From assembly GCA_001584585.1 (NCBI GenBank), contig LSYV01000030.1, positions 5,896 to 42,375 on the forward strand: 36,480 nt of DNA. Direction: 5' to 3'. The translations under genes were made by a program, and so were the position numbers. This DNA is from Gonium pectorale (lineage: Eukaryota; Chlorophyta; Chlorophyceae; Chlamydomonadales; Volvocaceae). This document shows, in pieces, positions 1 through 10,259 of the stretch. The notes beneath the pieces were generated by a model, which saw only the letters and a list, made by a program, of their open reading frames with translations, had not been told where the DNA came from and made no database searches. Position 1 is the stretch's first letter. Every line of letters begins with the position of its first letter.

Positions 1-431
1 AGCTCGTCCTCCATCGCTGTGGCATCACCGCACACCTTGCATGTCCGCTCGCACCTAGCCCGCCCGTTGGGGCGGTTGACTTCCGTCTCCCAGCACCCCA
101 AACGGAAGCGCGTGAGCGTCTGGTGCAGGCTAGGCGCCATCACAGATGTGCCGTGCACCGGATCACCCATCCAATGCACGTACCGGCAAAGCTTAACCCC
201 GGTCTCTCCACAGGGGAACTCGCGGGGCGCACCATTCACATGCGGCAAACGCCACCGCGCGTCTAGCCTGTCTGCATACGAGCCCAAGACCTTCGAAATA
301 GGTATAGTCAAGTTAGCAAAGTACAATGTCTGAGCGTTGGCCGCAAGCCCCTCGGGTGCCTTCACTCCAGCATCAGCTAGAAACCGCAGTACACCAGCCG
401 ACCAACAGTCGGTCACTCCCTCCTCGAGGCC
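1..431 (-). pseudogene. LINE-type retrotransposon ORF2, C-terminal fragment
   Basis: Read on the minus strand, one frame is open from a TAA at 434-432 down to the window edge, so the fragment is cut at both ends. It reads as the C-terminal region of a LINE reverse-transcriptase polyprotein: a LCRYVHWMGDP block, then LHQTLTRFRLGCW, then a zinc-knuckle-like CKVCG followed by EDE (near position 1). This arrangement (R-F-R-L, then CxxC, then EDE) is typical of the region behind the reverse transcriptase in algal L1-like elements. The same blocks occur in the same order on the plus strand at about 11050-11330, so both pieces belong to one family or to close relatives. Sequence upstream of the TAA (towards 640) continues in other frames and may be further decayed element. 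The exact LINE clade cannot be set by eye. Confidence 0.72.
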
Positions 432-434
432 TTA

Positions 435-1292
435 CCGTACTTCCGTCAAGCTCTGTGGAGCTGATCGGGACGCAGACCAAGAATCGCATGCCAGGGTTAG
501 GGTGGATTACGCTCTTGGGAGGTTTGGATGCAGTGACCACAGCAAAGGTTTCAGGTGGACGAGGAAAGGTCCTCTCCTGGCCCCACATGACCTTGATCCC
601 CGCCTGCTGCCGCCGACCTGCTTCCTGAACGGAAAGCATTGTCCGGAAGCATTGCTCACCGCCTGGACCTCATGCACCTCCTCCTCCTCCGCCGCCGCCG
701 CGGCGCCACTGCCCCCAGCGTCGCCTCCGCGTGCCTGCGGAAGTGCGGATTGTAACATGGGTAGCGGAAACTGCTGGTCAGTAGTGACATCCCACGGCAC
801 GACCACATTATCTGTATATATGCTACCGGAACAGCTTGCAGTAAGAGACGAACGCTTACACATCCCCCCTGTTTTGCAGGGGATGAATGAGGCGTGAAGC
901 CGCCCTTGCAGTGTTATACCATAGTCGGCTCGACATGCTCAGCACCACAGGGTACACAAGCTCAACCATTGTTGTAGACCCCTGCGAACCGTTCCAGCAC
1001 CCCTCCCAACACATCCTACGCGTAATTCCGTTCCGACCCGTAACCAGTTGCACCCGTGGGACACAGCCGCCGCCCACCCCGCCTTGTCCGAAGCAGAAGG
1101 TCCCGCAACAGGTGACCACTCTTGATGCGGTGCGGGTCCAGCGGCTGCGGAGCCGGTGTCGGGCGACCACTGACCGGCAGCAGGGCGCGGCGCCAGGGGC
1201 ACCATGCAAGGTATGGACGAGTAGAGAGAAGTACCGGCCTGGGCGGAGTGCACGTTGTATAAAAGCGACGTCACGCCAACGAAGAGAGGCGT
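435..1292. other. unassigned region, possibly decayed LINE sequence
   Basis: No gene could be supported. On the minus strand 507-863 is open and has an Ala/Glu-rich stretch, and 373-639 is open in another frame. These may be frameshifted upstream parts of the LINE fragment at 1-431, but no diagnostic reverse-transcriptase motif was seen. The minus strand at 939-1274 is also open without a recognisable domain. Confidence 0.35.
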
Positions 1293-1934
1293 TCACCACC
1301 CAGCTCTGGCGGCAGCCCCGGCAGCCCCGCCCGCCAGGCCAGACGGCCGCGCCGACTCCCGCATAACGGCCGCCCGCACCGCTTCCAACAACAGCAAGGA
1401 CTCGCTCCCAGGGCCGTCGCCGCCATGCAGCTTCGGGCTGCCGGTATACGCTGTCTGGGCGAAGGCTGCCCGCCGCTGCGAAAGCTGCCAGTGTGATGCG
1501 CTATGCTGCTGGTCCCAAACGCCGGCGGCCAGGTCCAGCTCCTTGAGGCGTTCCCCGGCCACCAGCTGGATCGTCTGCGAGCCGGCGTACGGAGGGGCGG
1601 TAGGAGGAACACGGTGGGTCACGCAGCCGTGCTTACCCGCAGGGCAGAGCCGCAGGCAAGGTAGAGGATCAGGGGACAGGGCGTTTGCCTTCACGGGTAG
1701 TGGGTGCGTGTGGCTGGGCTGGGTAAACGGCGTGTCAGGGAGTCTCAGGCATGCCTGTTGCTCCCCACCTCACCTTTCCTCGCTCTCCACCCGTCCCCCG
1801 GGAGACCACCGGAAAGCACCGGTGAGGGGCCTCCCCACCCTCACCTGCTGGGCCGCCAGCTCCTCCCCGTTGCACCCATTTTGAGGCGTGTAAGCTTGTC
1901 TAACGAGCACTCCACTCGGCGTCACGGCCGCCAT
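1293..1934 (-). CDS. hypothetical protein, two-exon model, unknown function
   Basis: This is a tentative gene. Exon 1 (1934-1845) begins at an ATG and runs 30 codons to CAG|gtgagg. Exon 2 (1574-1293) follows the acceptor ctcgcag and runs to TGA. The 270-bp intron is phase 0. The predicted product is 123 aa. Residues about 24-60 (EELAAQQ, then LVAGERLKELDLAAGVWDQ) look like a charged amphipathic helix, and the last 25 residues are Ala/Gly-rich. No known domain was recognised. A TAATCAG just before exon 1 could also be a splice acceptor, so the ATG may be internal. The Ala/Gly-rich end before the TGA could mean the true gene splices onward. Codon use (third-position G/C) suits a real exon, but function cannot be stated. 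Confidence 0.4.
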
Positions 1935-2943
1935 GGGCTCCTCATAACCTGATTAATTATCTATGCAGCTGCATTAGCGTGACTCCCCCCCCCAGCAGGC
2001 AACGCAATAAGACGCAGAGCACCGCTGAAGAAAGAGTGTGCACGTGCATAATGATGGATGTGCAGCAAGGCAACGCCCCGTGTCGTACGAATGGAAGATC
2101 ACAGGAAAGTGGGTGCTGCCAGTAAAGCAAGCAACCGAGTCCGCGGCACGCTACCAAGCTCGACCAGGGCTCGATTTATCCACGCGCTAAGAGCAGGCAA
2201 CCCTTCGTCATGCCGGCAGCAACACTCAACCCAGCACGACCCGGGGCTAGCTCTGGTTGTGTAGCACTGCGGTCTGTCTCGTCTCCCTGGGATGTCGCGC
2301 GCTAGCGAACGGCCAAGGTCTAGCCTGCAGCGTTAAGGTGCGCGGCTATCGTGGAGCAAGGAAACACAGAGACAGCGAATGCGCTGGCTGGTCACTGTGT
2401 CCGGAAGCGAGGCAAATGTCATGGACCGTACATGTAACCATACGCCCAGACGGTCAACCTAAGCGCACGGGGTCTCGTTGCCACTCAAGGGACAGGAGCA
2501 CAAGAGGGAGACGAAACAGCGACACCAGGCGCTGGCTCGCCTCAAATACACGCAACGGTACGGTGATCTGAAACCACCTACCGGGCCAAGCACCGATAAC
2601 AAAACACGCCAATGCAACGCACTGACGAACATGGAAGCATGGCAACACGATAGTACACCAAGCAGACTCATCATGCGGAGACTTATGACTGTAAAAGCAA
2701 CATGTGCATCAATCTGAGCCGACAGGCGCAACCAACATCGCCGATTGTGCACCCTCAGGGGAATACAATCGCAGTTATATCGCATGGCAGACCAACCAGA
2801 CAAGCTGCAACAAAGATGCACTGTGTGCCGATGACTTTCTAAGTTCTGCACAAGTCGTGCGCGAGTGGCACAGGCCAACACACCGACCCTGCGCTGCAGG
2901 CCAACACCAACGAGTACGGCCTGCCCTGCAGTGCGACACCGGC
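1935..2943. other. intergenic region, nothing recognised
   Basis: This lies downstream of the homoserine dehydrogenase gene and upstream of the small minus-strand gene. Base composition is less GC-rich than the exons. Short open frames on both strands show no motif or splice pattern that could be supported. The 3' untranslated region of the homoserine dehydrogenase gene should lie in its right part. Confidence 0.5.
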
Positions 2944-5900
2944 TCAGCCTCGGGGATGTGAGCGGATGACCTGCGCGCGGGCGTGTGCCAACCTGTGTTA
3001 GGGGAATTGTGCGAGACGAACTCGGAAGGGGATGGAGCTACTGTGCAGCCCTGCCTTTCGCACCTTGATGAGGTCGGCGAAGACGCCTGCTGCAGTCACC
3101 TCCGCCCCAGCACCTGGCCCACGGACGCACACGGGACGGTCCTTGTAGCGCTCTGTGGTGAAGACGATGAGGTTGTCAGAGCCAGACAGCTGAGCGAAGG
3201 GGTGTGCCGCGGGGTACCTGCAGGTTTAAGGGAACCGCGGTCGCTGGTGAGTTGCTTGGACGGGTAGGCTGCGGACGAGGTTGGCTACGGTTATTGATGG
3301 GATAAAGGAAGGGAGCCGGCAAACAACGTACTTGCAGCCAGTGCCCCCTCCAAACTGAAATGGCCGCTATTGAGACCCGCCTCCCCAATATGGGCGGCAG
3401 CATGAGAGCACACAGCTCACGTCTTGAGGACGACCTCCGCGCGGCCCGCCTCTGCATCAACGCAGCCCACGTAGCGCACCACCTCGCCATTGGCAGCCGC
3501 TTCAGCTGCACGGGAGGCCATCTCCTCGTCGAACTGCGGATAGGGGTAATGGGGACGCCATATATCTCCACGGGTCTGGTCTAGTCACATGCACACCGCG
3601 TCTCTTGCCGTCTACATCCAAGCCCCATGGCTCCTTGATAAGTACACACCTGTGGCAGTCGCGCCATGTAGTCGTCCACGCCCACAGCAGTTGCGTCCCT
3701 GAGCGACTCCGGCACGAGGCTCTGCACGCCCATTGAGTCCAGCTCCGCGGGAATGCCCACCTCACGCGCCAGAATGACCACCTTGCGGGCCACGTCCAGG
3801 CCTGCCTGGGTGTGCACGGGCGGCACGCATCAAGTGCAAGGGCGGGCACTATGTGCAAGACCAGGTCAGGGCAGGCATAGGGCCACTCCACGAATGGCCT
3901 CCAGCCAGCTGCATGGCAACGCTACGTAGCGTAGGTCCGATGCCCCACGCTCGGACAACGACCTCCTAATGCTAACCCACCCGACAGGTCGTCCCGGGGA
4001 TCCGGCTCCGTATAGCCCTTGGCGCGTGCATCTGCAACCACGTCACTGAACCGCATGCCGAGTCTGCGGTGTTGTGAGATGGGATGAGTAAGATGGGATG
4101 AGTAGGGTAATAAACGGTGATGTGCGAGGCAAGCATGACTCAGTAGGAGGACGTCGCATCGATTATTGGCACTCGGCGCCAGCAAAGAAGGTTTCCAATA
4201 ATAACCGTGGCTGTCAAGCGCCCAACTTCCAACAGCATGTGCCTCGTGTCCAGCTTGGCTGCAATGCGCTTCACACTGATATTCCAACTTACATGCGTAT
4301 ATCTCATCCCGCCTAGAATACGTATGGCTTATTAGTGCCCGCTTTCTGTTACCATTCCCCCCAACTCTATGCAGCACCAAGGTGCCCGCCGTACTTGTAG
4401 GTGTTGAAGATGTAGGACAGCGTCCCAGACAGGATCCCCTCGATCCGTATCACCTTGTCCCCCGTGAGGAGCAAGTCATGAAGCGTGGACAGCACTGGCA
4501 GACCAGCGCCCACGGTGGCCTGGGCAGGTAAGTTTGGATGGGTGGATGGAGTTGGGGGCGCGAGCTATGAGCCCCAACGTCTGCATGTGCCTACAACTAC
4601 GGGGCGGTCTGTACGGCATGGTGCAACCTGGGGTACACGGCGCAGATTTAACCTGGAAGGCAATCTATGTGCGGGGCAACGACATCTTCAACGTGGCTAA
4701 TACGTCCTCACGCCCCAACCAATCCACCGCCACCCGTCTTATAGCGCCACATAGATAGAACGGTGGTGACCTTCAGTTCGCAAAAAAAACACGCAGAACC
4801 TGAGGATAACATACTTCTCATTTTGTGAATTCGTCCAGCAAGTCATGCCATACCTCGTACATGAAGCTTCGACCGCTGTGCTCTGCGAACTCCCGCAGCT
4901 CCCGGTATGGGGCCAGCGGTCCTGCGTGAGAGTGTGCACATGGCAGCACGCATGCGCCGCAAGTGAGGACGAATGGCGGCGCCCACGCCCTCCCACACTG
5001 CTGGAAAGCCCCGCAAATGTACAAATGAGGATGGCTCCTGGGATGAGCCAAATCTGGTTGTAGATCCCCAGGGTCCTGGAGCAAGGCTCTTGAATCATGA
5101 GACAGTGCTTTCCTGTGCGAGTACTCTGTCTCCGTGCACAACATTGCGTGTGGCGACCCTTGAACAGCACGCATGGCTCACGGCTATTGCCGGAACTGCC
5201 CAAGCACGTGCTTTCAAGTTTGAAAGTCCCTGTTCACCACCTATCAAGTATGCCGGACGCTCTCATATGGCTTTTACCTGAGCCGAACTTTTTATTGGGC
5301 GTCACGATGTGTAGCCCTGAGCGCATGAGGGCTGGGTAGGTGGCTGCTACGCTGTCTGAGGCGCTGCAGTCCAACAGCACACAGCATTGCGGCTTGCTAG
5401 CGCTGCAGTCCTGTTGCCCCAGGATGGAGGCCGCAAAGCGCGCCAGGTCCATGGGCACGCCCTGCAGGGCCAGGCGCAGGTGGGAGGGCGCGGCGTGTGA
5501 TGAGGACGGTCAGGACGGGTGCACGAGATACTGTTGCAGGTGTACACCCAGGGCAGATCGAGGTCAGAGCACGGGGGCTTGGTTGGTTTGTGCCGTGGGC
5601 CCAAGCAAACACAGCTACTGCTGAGGCACGGAGGCGTCCGGCATGCACAGGGGGTGACGGGGGCCAGGAGAGCTAGAGCAATCATGTACGAAACCCGTGC
5701 TCCCCAGCATTATGCACGCTGCGTTTGCACATTACAAAAACAAAGGAGCGTGCACATACGTCGGTACGGCGCCAGCCAAGGCCTGTAGTTCGCTGGTTGC
5801 AAGCGCACCCGATGCCATCTCTAGGGCACGGTGCTATCTCTAGGACAACCACCGTCCCAACAAAATCAGTCAAGGAATTGGACCCATCAATGAGGGGACG

Positions 5901-6817
5901 CACGTGCGCACGCTGTTACCACTTTCGTGTGTGCGTACACTGTTCAATGCAAATTAAATGTCACGGAGGCACAACAACCAGCTCATGCATACATGGCGCC
6001 CACCTTCCCCGACAGCTCCTCGCGCCACCTCGCCAGGTCAACTCCATCGGGCCGCAGCAGCATTCTCTTGCTGTTGGCTATACCAACGACAGAGATGGCC
6101 CTGGCGTTGAGCGGCGACAGCAGCTTTGGTATCTGCCACATGAGGGACAACGTAAAGGGGTGTTGCAGCAGGCCAGCGTAGTTTGTGTCGTTGCGCCTAT
6201 GGGCATTAGTATCAACAATACCACAGCTGCAAACATTTCAACATGGCCAGGCATGCAATGCGGGAGGCACGTGAAGCCGATACGCACAGACACTTTCTGC
6301 CAAACCCTCTCCACCTCTCCTGGCTTCTGGCAACAGGTCGACCCGCGGCTGGCTTTAGAACGTCTCATGTATACGATGATGGAGCCCCGAGCCTCTCTAA
6401 GGGACAACTCTTGGGGCGGCTCACTCTATGTGCGCGCGTGGCGTGTGTATATGTATGACAGTGCCGGGTGCTCCAGGGCGCCCAGTGCTCTTTATAAGGA
6501 GTCGTCGACCCCCGGCAATGTCAACATCCCCTGGTTACCTGCCGCTCTAGTTGGGAGAGAAGCGCACTCCCAATGAGGCCCGGGCCCACCAGGCCGAGCG
6601 ACACGGTCAGCGCCGGAAAAGGCTTCTCAGTTTCACCAGCGCCACTCGCAGCCGTAAATTCCTCCGGCTGGGCCATTGCCGGCTTCAGCGATCGAGACCC
6701 TGCTTCGTTCGGCGCTTCTAACTGGCCAAGTTCAGAAGTAACAGCTATACCGCAAGGACGTGGTGAGGTACAGTGAAGACGGCGCACAGCGAAAATCCAA
6801 AGTCTAGAAGCCAGCAT
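2944..6817 (-). CDS. homoserine dehydrogenase, monofunctional, probably plastid
   Basis: The enzyme reduces aspartate 4-semialdehyde to homoserine with NAD(P)H, the branch step to threonine, methionine and isoleucine. Ten exons: 6817-6539, 6132-6004, 5461-5278, 4921-4854, 4519-4395, 4063-3981, 3801-3650, 3533-3421, 3217-3064, 2970-2944. All join in frame to give 437 aa. Seen directly: nucleotide-binding GLVGPGLIG (GxGxxG at residues 78-83); TPNKK (190-194); EATVGAGLP (about 219-227); and the family signature at 274-296, with [19 protein letters not shown] followed by LDVARK. From the yeast enzyme, E281, D292 and K296 match the catalytic Glu, Asp and Lys. Residues 1-60 are Ser/Arg-rich, lack acidic residues near the start, and are probably a plastid transit peptide. 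No aspartate kinase domain precedes it, unlike land-plant bifunctional enzymes. Exon 5 most likely ends at TACAA|gtacgg, which restores family spacing. The last exon (VIRSHPRG, stop) is short and less certain; read-through would give a different tail. Confidence 0.95.
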
Positions 6818-7566
6818 GCGCTGAAGTCATACACGTCTCCCTGTCTACTATCTTCATCAATGTAAAGACCCTATCACTGCCAGGTTTTGATTTAATGAAC
6901 ACCTTGAGTACGTGTCCTGCCGTACGGCTGTGCCGCGTCCCCCGGTTTTACGGCCGTGCATGCATATCTGCAGAGTCCGGTGCGAGCCGGCGGATGCAAA
7001 TGGCTTAAGTCGCAGGCAGCACAGGTAGGACGAGGGGAAGCGTCTCTGTTACTGCTTCAAAACTCTTGCGCTCAGTGCTGGCCCTTCCTGTCAAGGTGTC
7101 CACCGATACGTGCCAGTTTGGTTGGCCACAGGGATGCCGCATTCCCATTTCCAGCCAGAAACAGATAGCGGGTGCCCGGGGGCGGGGATGCCGGATGCCC
7201 GCGGGTGGGGATGCCGGATGAGCGGTATCTGGATTGCAGATTCCCACTCCACGGATGCACCTTGCTATCCGCAGGGACGGGACGAACGTCACTTGTCTTG
7301 CTCAGTTGCTCTGTACCCGCCCTTACCCGCCCGCCATACTGGAAACGTTGCGCCTTCGGGCGTGTATGGCCGTAGAGGCAGGCTCCCTCTTTCTGCAGGT
7401 TTCTCTTTTTCCCCTTCCTTCCCCTCTTCTCCCCTCCCCTCCCCGTACGCCGTCACTCCGTGTTACTACAACATGCACACATGCATGGTCACATGCATGT
7501 ACTCCATGCATGGTTGAGATGCTGTTCTCTGCACCAGCGGCCACACCAAGCTCATGTTAAGCAACA
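6818..7566. other. intergenic region between homoserine dehydrogenase and the copia relic
   Basis: This should contain the promoter and 5' untranslated region of the minus-strand homoserine dehydrogenase gene. No clear TATA box was identified. A short tandem duplication with core GGGGATGCCGGATG sits at about 7185-7222. A dispersed repeat copy lies at 7295-7430. A pyrimidine tract at about 7390-7445 and a CATGCATG-rich stretch at 7470-7515 follow. Confidence 0.5.
7295..7430 (+). repeat. dispersed repeat, copy 1
   Basis: This shares a block with two other places in the window: TGTACCCGCC, then CATACTGGAAACGTT, then CCTTCGGGCGTGTATG, then CCGTAGAGGCAGGCT and a TTCTCTTTTT tract. The related copies are at 22711-22790 (plus) and 20885-20998 (minus). 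The copies lie outside recognised coding exons. No terminal inverted repeats or target duplications were identified, so the class (SINE, MITE or LTR fragment) is open. Confidence 0.6.
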
Positions 7567-9061
7567 TCTGAGACCCACAGTACGCATACGAGCGAGGGCA
7601 ACCCACCTCCAGAAGCGGACGAGCCATGCAGCTACGTAGAAGCCACAATCGGCCCTTTTTCCGCGGAATGGCAACAGGCCATCGCCTCGCAGCTAGCCAA
7701 CGTACAGTAGATACGTGGGAACTGGCTCAGCTGCCTCCTGGTCGGCATGCCAGAGCGTGGCGATGGGTTTTCAAGATCAAGCGCGCAGCAGATGGCAGCA
7801 TCGAGCGCTGCAAAGCATGTCTGATTGCTAAAGGCTTCCACCAGCGCCTGGCATCAACTGTGGCGAGCTCTTTGCGCCCACCACGCGCTTTTTGTCGCTG
7901 CGTGCGGGGTGGTGGCTCCAACTGGACGTCAACGGCAAGCTCAACGGCGAGCTGGAGGAGGGACTGTGGCTGGATGCAGCAGCCGTTCGGCTATAACGCC
8001 AGCGACCCGCAGCTGGTGTGCCGGCTGTGCAAGTCCATCTACGGCCTAAAACAGGCGCCGCGCTGCTGGTATGAGAAGATGGTGACAGAACTCAGCTGCC
8101 TGGGCTTCAGCCCGGCATCGGCCGATGCCGCATTGTTCGTGTGGCAAGGTGGCACTGGCCCCACCTTCGCTCTGTGCCACGTGGAAGATCTGCTGGTCGC
8201 CGCAGCCTGCCCTGAGCAGCTGGCGGCGGATAAAGCGGCCGCCGCCAGCTGCTCAGCTTCTACCTGGGAAAAAAAAGGAACCCAGCTCAGGGTTCATCAC
8301 TCTCTCTCAGCAGCGCTATGCGGAGCAGCTGCTGGACCAGCACGGCCTTGCCAACGCCAAGGCACGGGCCACGCCTCTGCCGGTCGGCACCTGGCTTCTG
8401 CCCTCTTCTGCCAACCAGCGAAGAGCAGCCAGTGATGGAGGACGTACGGCGGCAGCAGCTACCGCGCCCTTGTTGGCGCACTAAATTACCTGACCACCAG
8501 CACGCGGCCAGACATCGCTCAATCGGTGAGCACGCTTGCACGCTACAGGGCGGCGCCTTCCCAGTCGCACATGCGCGCAGCCCTGGGCGTGCTGCGCTAC
8601 CTAGCGGGCACTCGCAGCATGGGGCTGCTCTTCGGCGGCAGCACAGCCGCCGATGCCTTTGCTGGCTACTGCGACTCAGACTGGTCTAGCGACCCAGCCA
8701 CACGTCGCTCATCAACCACGGGCTACATCTTCCTAATTGGCGGAGCCGCCATAAGCTTGGCCAGCCAGCTCCAGCGCACAGCAGCAACATCGTCGATGGA
8801 GACGGAATATCACGCCTGCCGCCGCAATCTGTCAGCATTCAGCTTGACTCGCAGGGCGCTTTGAGCCTGGCGCACAGCCCCATCACGTCGGTACGCTCGA
8901 AGCACGTCGACGTCCACCACCACCTGGTGCGCGGGCGAGTGGCGCGTGGCGAGGTGACGCTTAGCTACTGCACCACGGAGAGCATGGTGGGTGACCTGCT
9001 GACTAAGCCGCAGGGCGAGATCAAGTTCTGCCGCTGCCGCGACGCGATGGGCCTGCTGTGA
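7567..9061 (+). pseudogene. Ty1/copia retrotransposon pol relic (reverse transcriptase and RNase H)
   Basis: Frames on the plus strand carry, in order: EWQQAIASQL and WELAQLPPGR (start of the copia reverse transcriptase); WVFKIKRAADGSIERCKA and LIAKGF; GELFAP; LDVNGKLNGELEE; QPFGY; CKSIYGLKQAPRCWYEKM; CHVEDLLVAAA; TRPDIAQSVSTLARY; the RNase H block GYCDSDWSSDPATRRSSTTG and AATSSMETEYHAC; and the copia C-terminus SKHVDVHHHLVRGRV with LTKPQGEIKF, ending TGA at 9061. The order matches copia pol exactly. It is dead: there are in-frame stops, several frameshifts (about 7708, 7860, 7980, 8260, 8430 and 8820), and the usual YVDD catalytic box reads HVED. Integrase, protease and gag are absent. The likely 3' LTR is at 9602-9896. 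Confidence 0.93.
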
Positions 9062-9592
9062 TAGATAGCCTAATAGATGGTGGCGGGGACAGAGTTGGGC
9101 TGCTAAGAACGACAAAATAGGGAAAACTTGGAAAAGGGCGGAGCCCCGTGAGACCGTACCGGGAATTGAGGTCATGAAGGGTAGAGCGCGTATGTGTAGT
9201 GGATGCATGGGCAGGCACAACCGGTTTGACATGACCCGCACCCGTTGGCACACGCTGTTAGGGGTAGGGGAGCGAGAAAGAGAGCCACAACCGTGTCACC
9301 CGGTATGAACCCCAGTGTTTGTCCGCAAACGGGCACTAACGCACGTTAGGGAAGCCCCACTCGGCTTGTGCGGTTTGAGTAGTGCCGCTTCGTGGCGTTT
9401 CGCGGCAAGGGCTCCGCCCAGAAAGATAGGGAGTTGCGTTTTGATGGGAGAACAATGGAAGCCAGGACCGCATGGTTTGGAGCCGAAGGCCGTGGCGGCT
9501 GTACCATGTGGGTTTTGGAGGCTGATCGTACTGGAACACTTTGCGCATGAGAGATAGGTTTTTGCGCATGCGTCTCTCCCCAAGTTCGTATC
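9062..9592 (+). other. 3' non-coding part of the copia relic
   Basis: This lies between the copia stop codon and the polypurine tract. About 530 bp is long for a copia 3' internal region. Minus-strand frames are open across 9296-9640 but show no known motif. The stretch may hold a lost accessory reading frame or an unrelated insertion. Confidence 0.5.
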
Positions 9593-9601
9593 GAGGGGGA
9601 G
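9593..9601 (+). other. polypurine tract of the copia relic
   Basis: GAGGGGGAG directly abuts the TG that starts the proposed 3' LTR. This is the expected place for the plus-strand DNA primer of an LTR retrotransposon. Confidence 0.6.
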
Positions 9602-9653
9602 TGATGCTGCAACAGTGCACCTACCTGAGCAACTGAACAACGTAACAGATGCT

Positions 9654-9722
9654 AATCGTGTCCATTCACTAGTCGTGTCCGGTCACTAGTCATGTCGGTT
9701 CGACATTAGTCATGTCCGATCC
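9654..9722 (+). repeat. short direct repeats in the LTR
   Basis: Four imperfect copies of a 15-20 bp unit, consensus AGTCRTGTCCGGTCACT, lie head to tail just upstream of the TATA-like box. Such arrays in the U3 of LTRs often act as enhancers. That role is inferred from position only. Confidence 0.6.
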
Positions 9723-9738
9723 GTACTTGATGGAGAGC

Positions 9739-9745
9739 TTATATG
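9739..9745 (+). promoter_or_regulatory. TATA-like box of the LTR
   Basis: TTATATG stands out in GC-rich surroundings within the LTR, downstream of the direct repeats. It is the best candidate for the element's core promoter. Confidence 0.4.
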
Positions 9746-10259
9746 TACTGAGCATGCAGTACAGAAATACACAGAGCACCCGAGCGAAAGGGTCCCGGGC
9801 TCCCGACTTGTCGAGTGTGAAGACCGCCGCGTGTGTCGTTTCCTAAACTCGCTCTCCTAGGTTCGACCGTTGCCTTGTACACTACTCGCGACAACAATGG
9901 CCCTGGGCAGATGAAGCAGAGCCGGCACCGCATAACGTATTGCTTTTGCGGGCCGCTTGAACCCCTGCTTGAACCAGCCTCCTTTCCAACAGGGTCTGTC
10001 GGCATGTGCCTGGCGCGTGGACGCACCTGCGGAGTCACGAGGCTCGGCTGTGAGGCCTGCCCGGCCGCTGTGCGCCGCCGATGCCTGGGGCTGGCGGCCG
10101 GAGCATACCCGTCAGGCTGGTTCCGCTGCGTCGGCAGATACTGCTAGATACCGAAGTCGGGTCAGCAGCGGACCAGCGGCTTGTCAGCCTCGCAACGAGC
10201 TACATCAGCCTGGCAAGCAGTGCCGTCGCAAGCAGCTCGGCGGCAACCGCGGATGGGGT

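Larger units (their letters stand above)
9602..9896 (+). repeat. probable 3' LTR of the copia relic
   Basis: The 295-bp segment begins TGATGCTGC right after the polypurine tract and ends GCGACAACA, giving TG...CA ends. Inside are direct repeats (9654-9722), a TATA-like TTATATG (9739-9745) and then a GC-richer stretch that would be R/U5. There is no second LTR in the window, so the ends rest on these landmarks and not on a pairwise match. Confidence 0.62.

Noticed and set aside
5725..6576. A 283-codon plus-strand frame over the homoserine dehydrogenase gene
   Set aside because: It covers both exon and intron sequence of the well-supported minus-strand gene and shows no domain.
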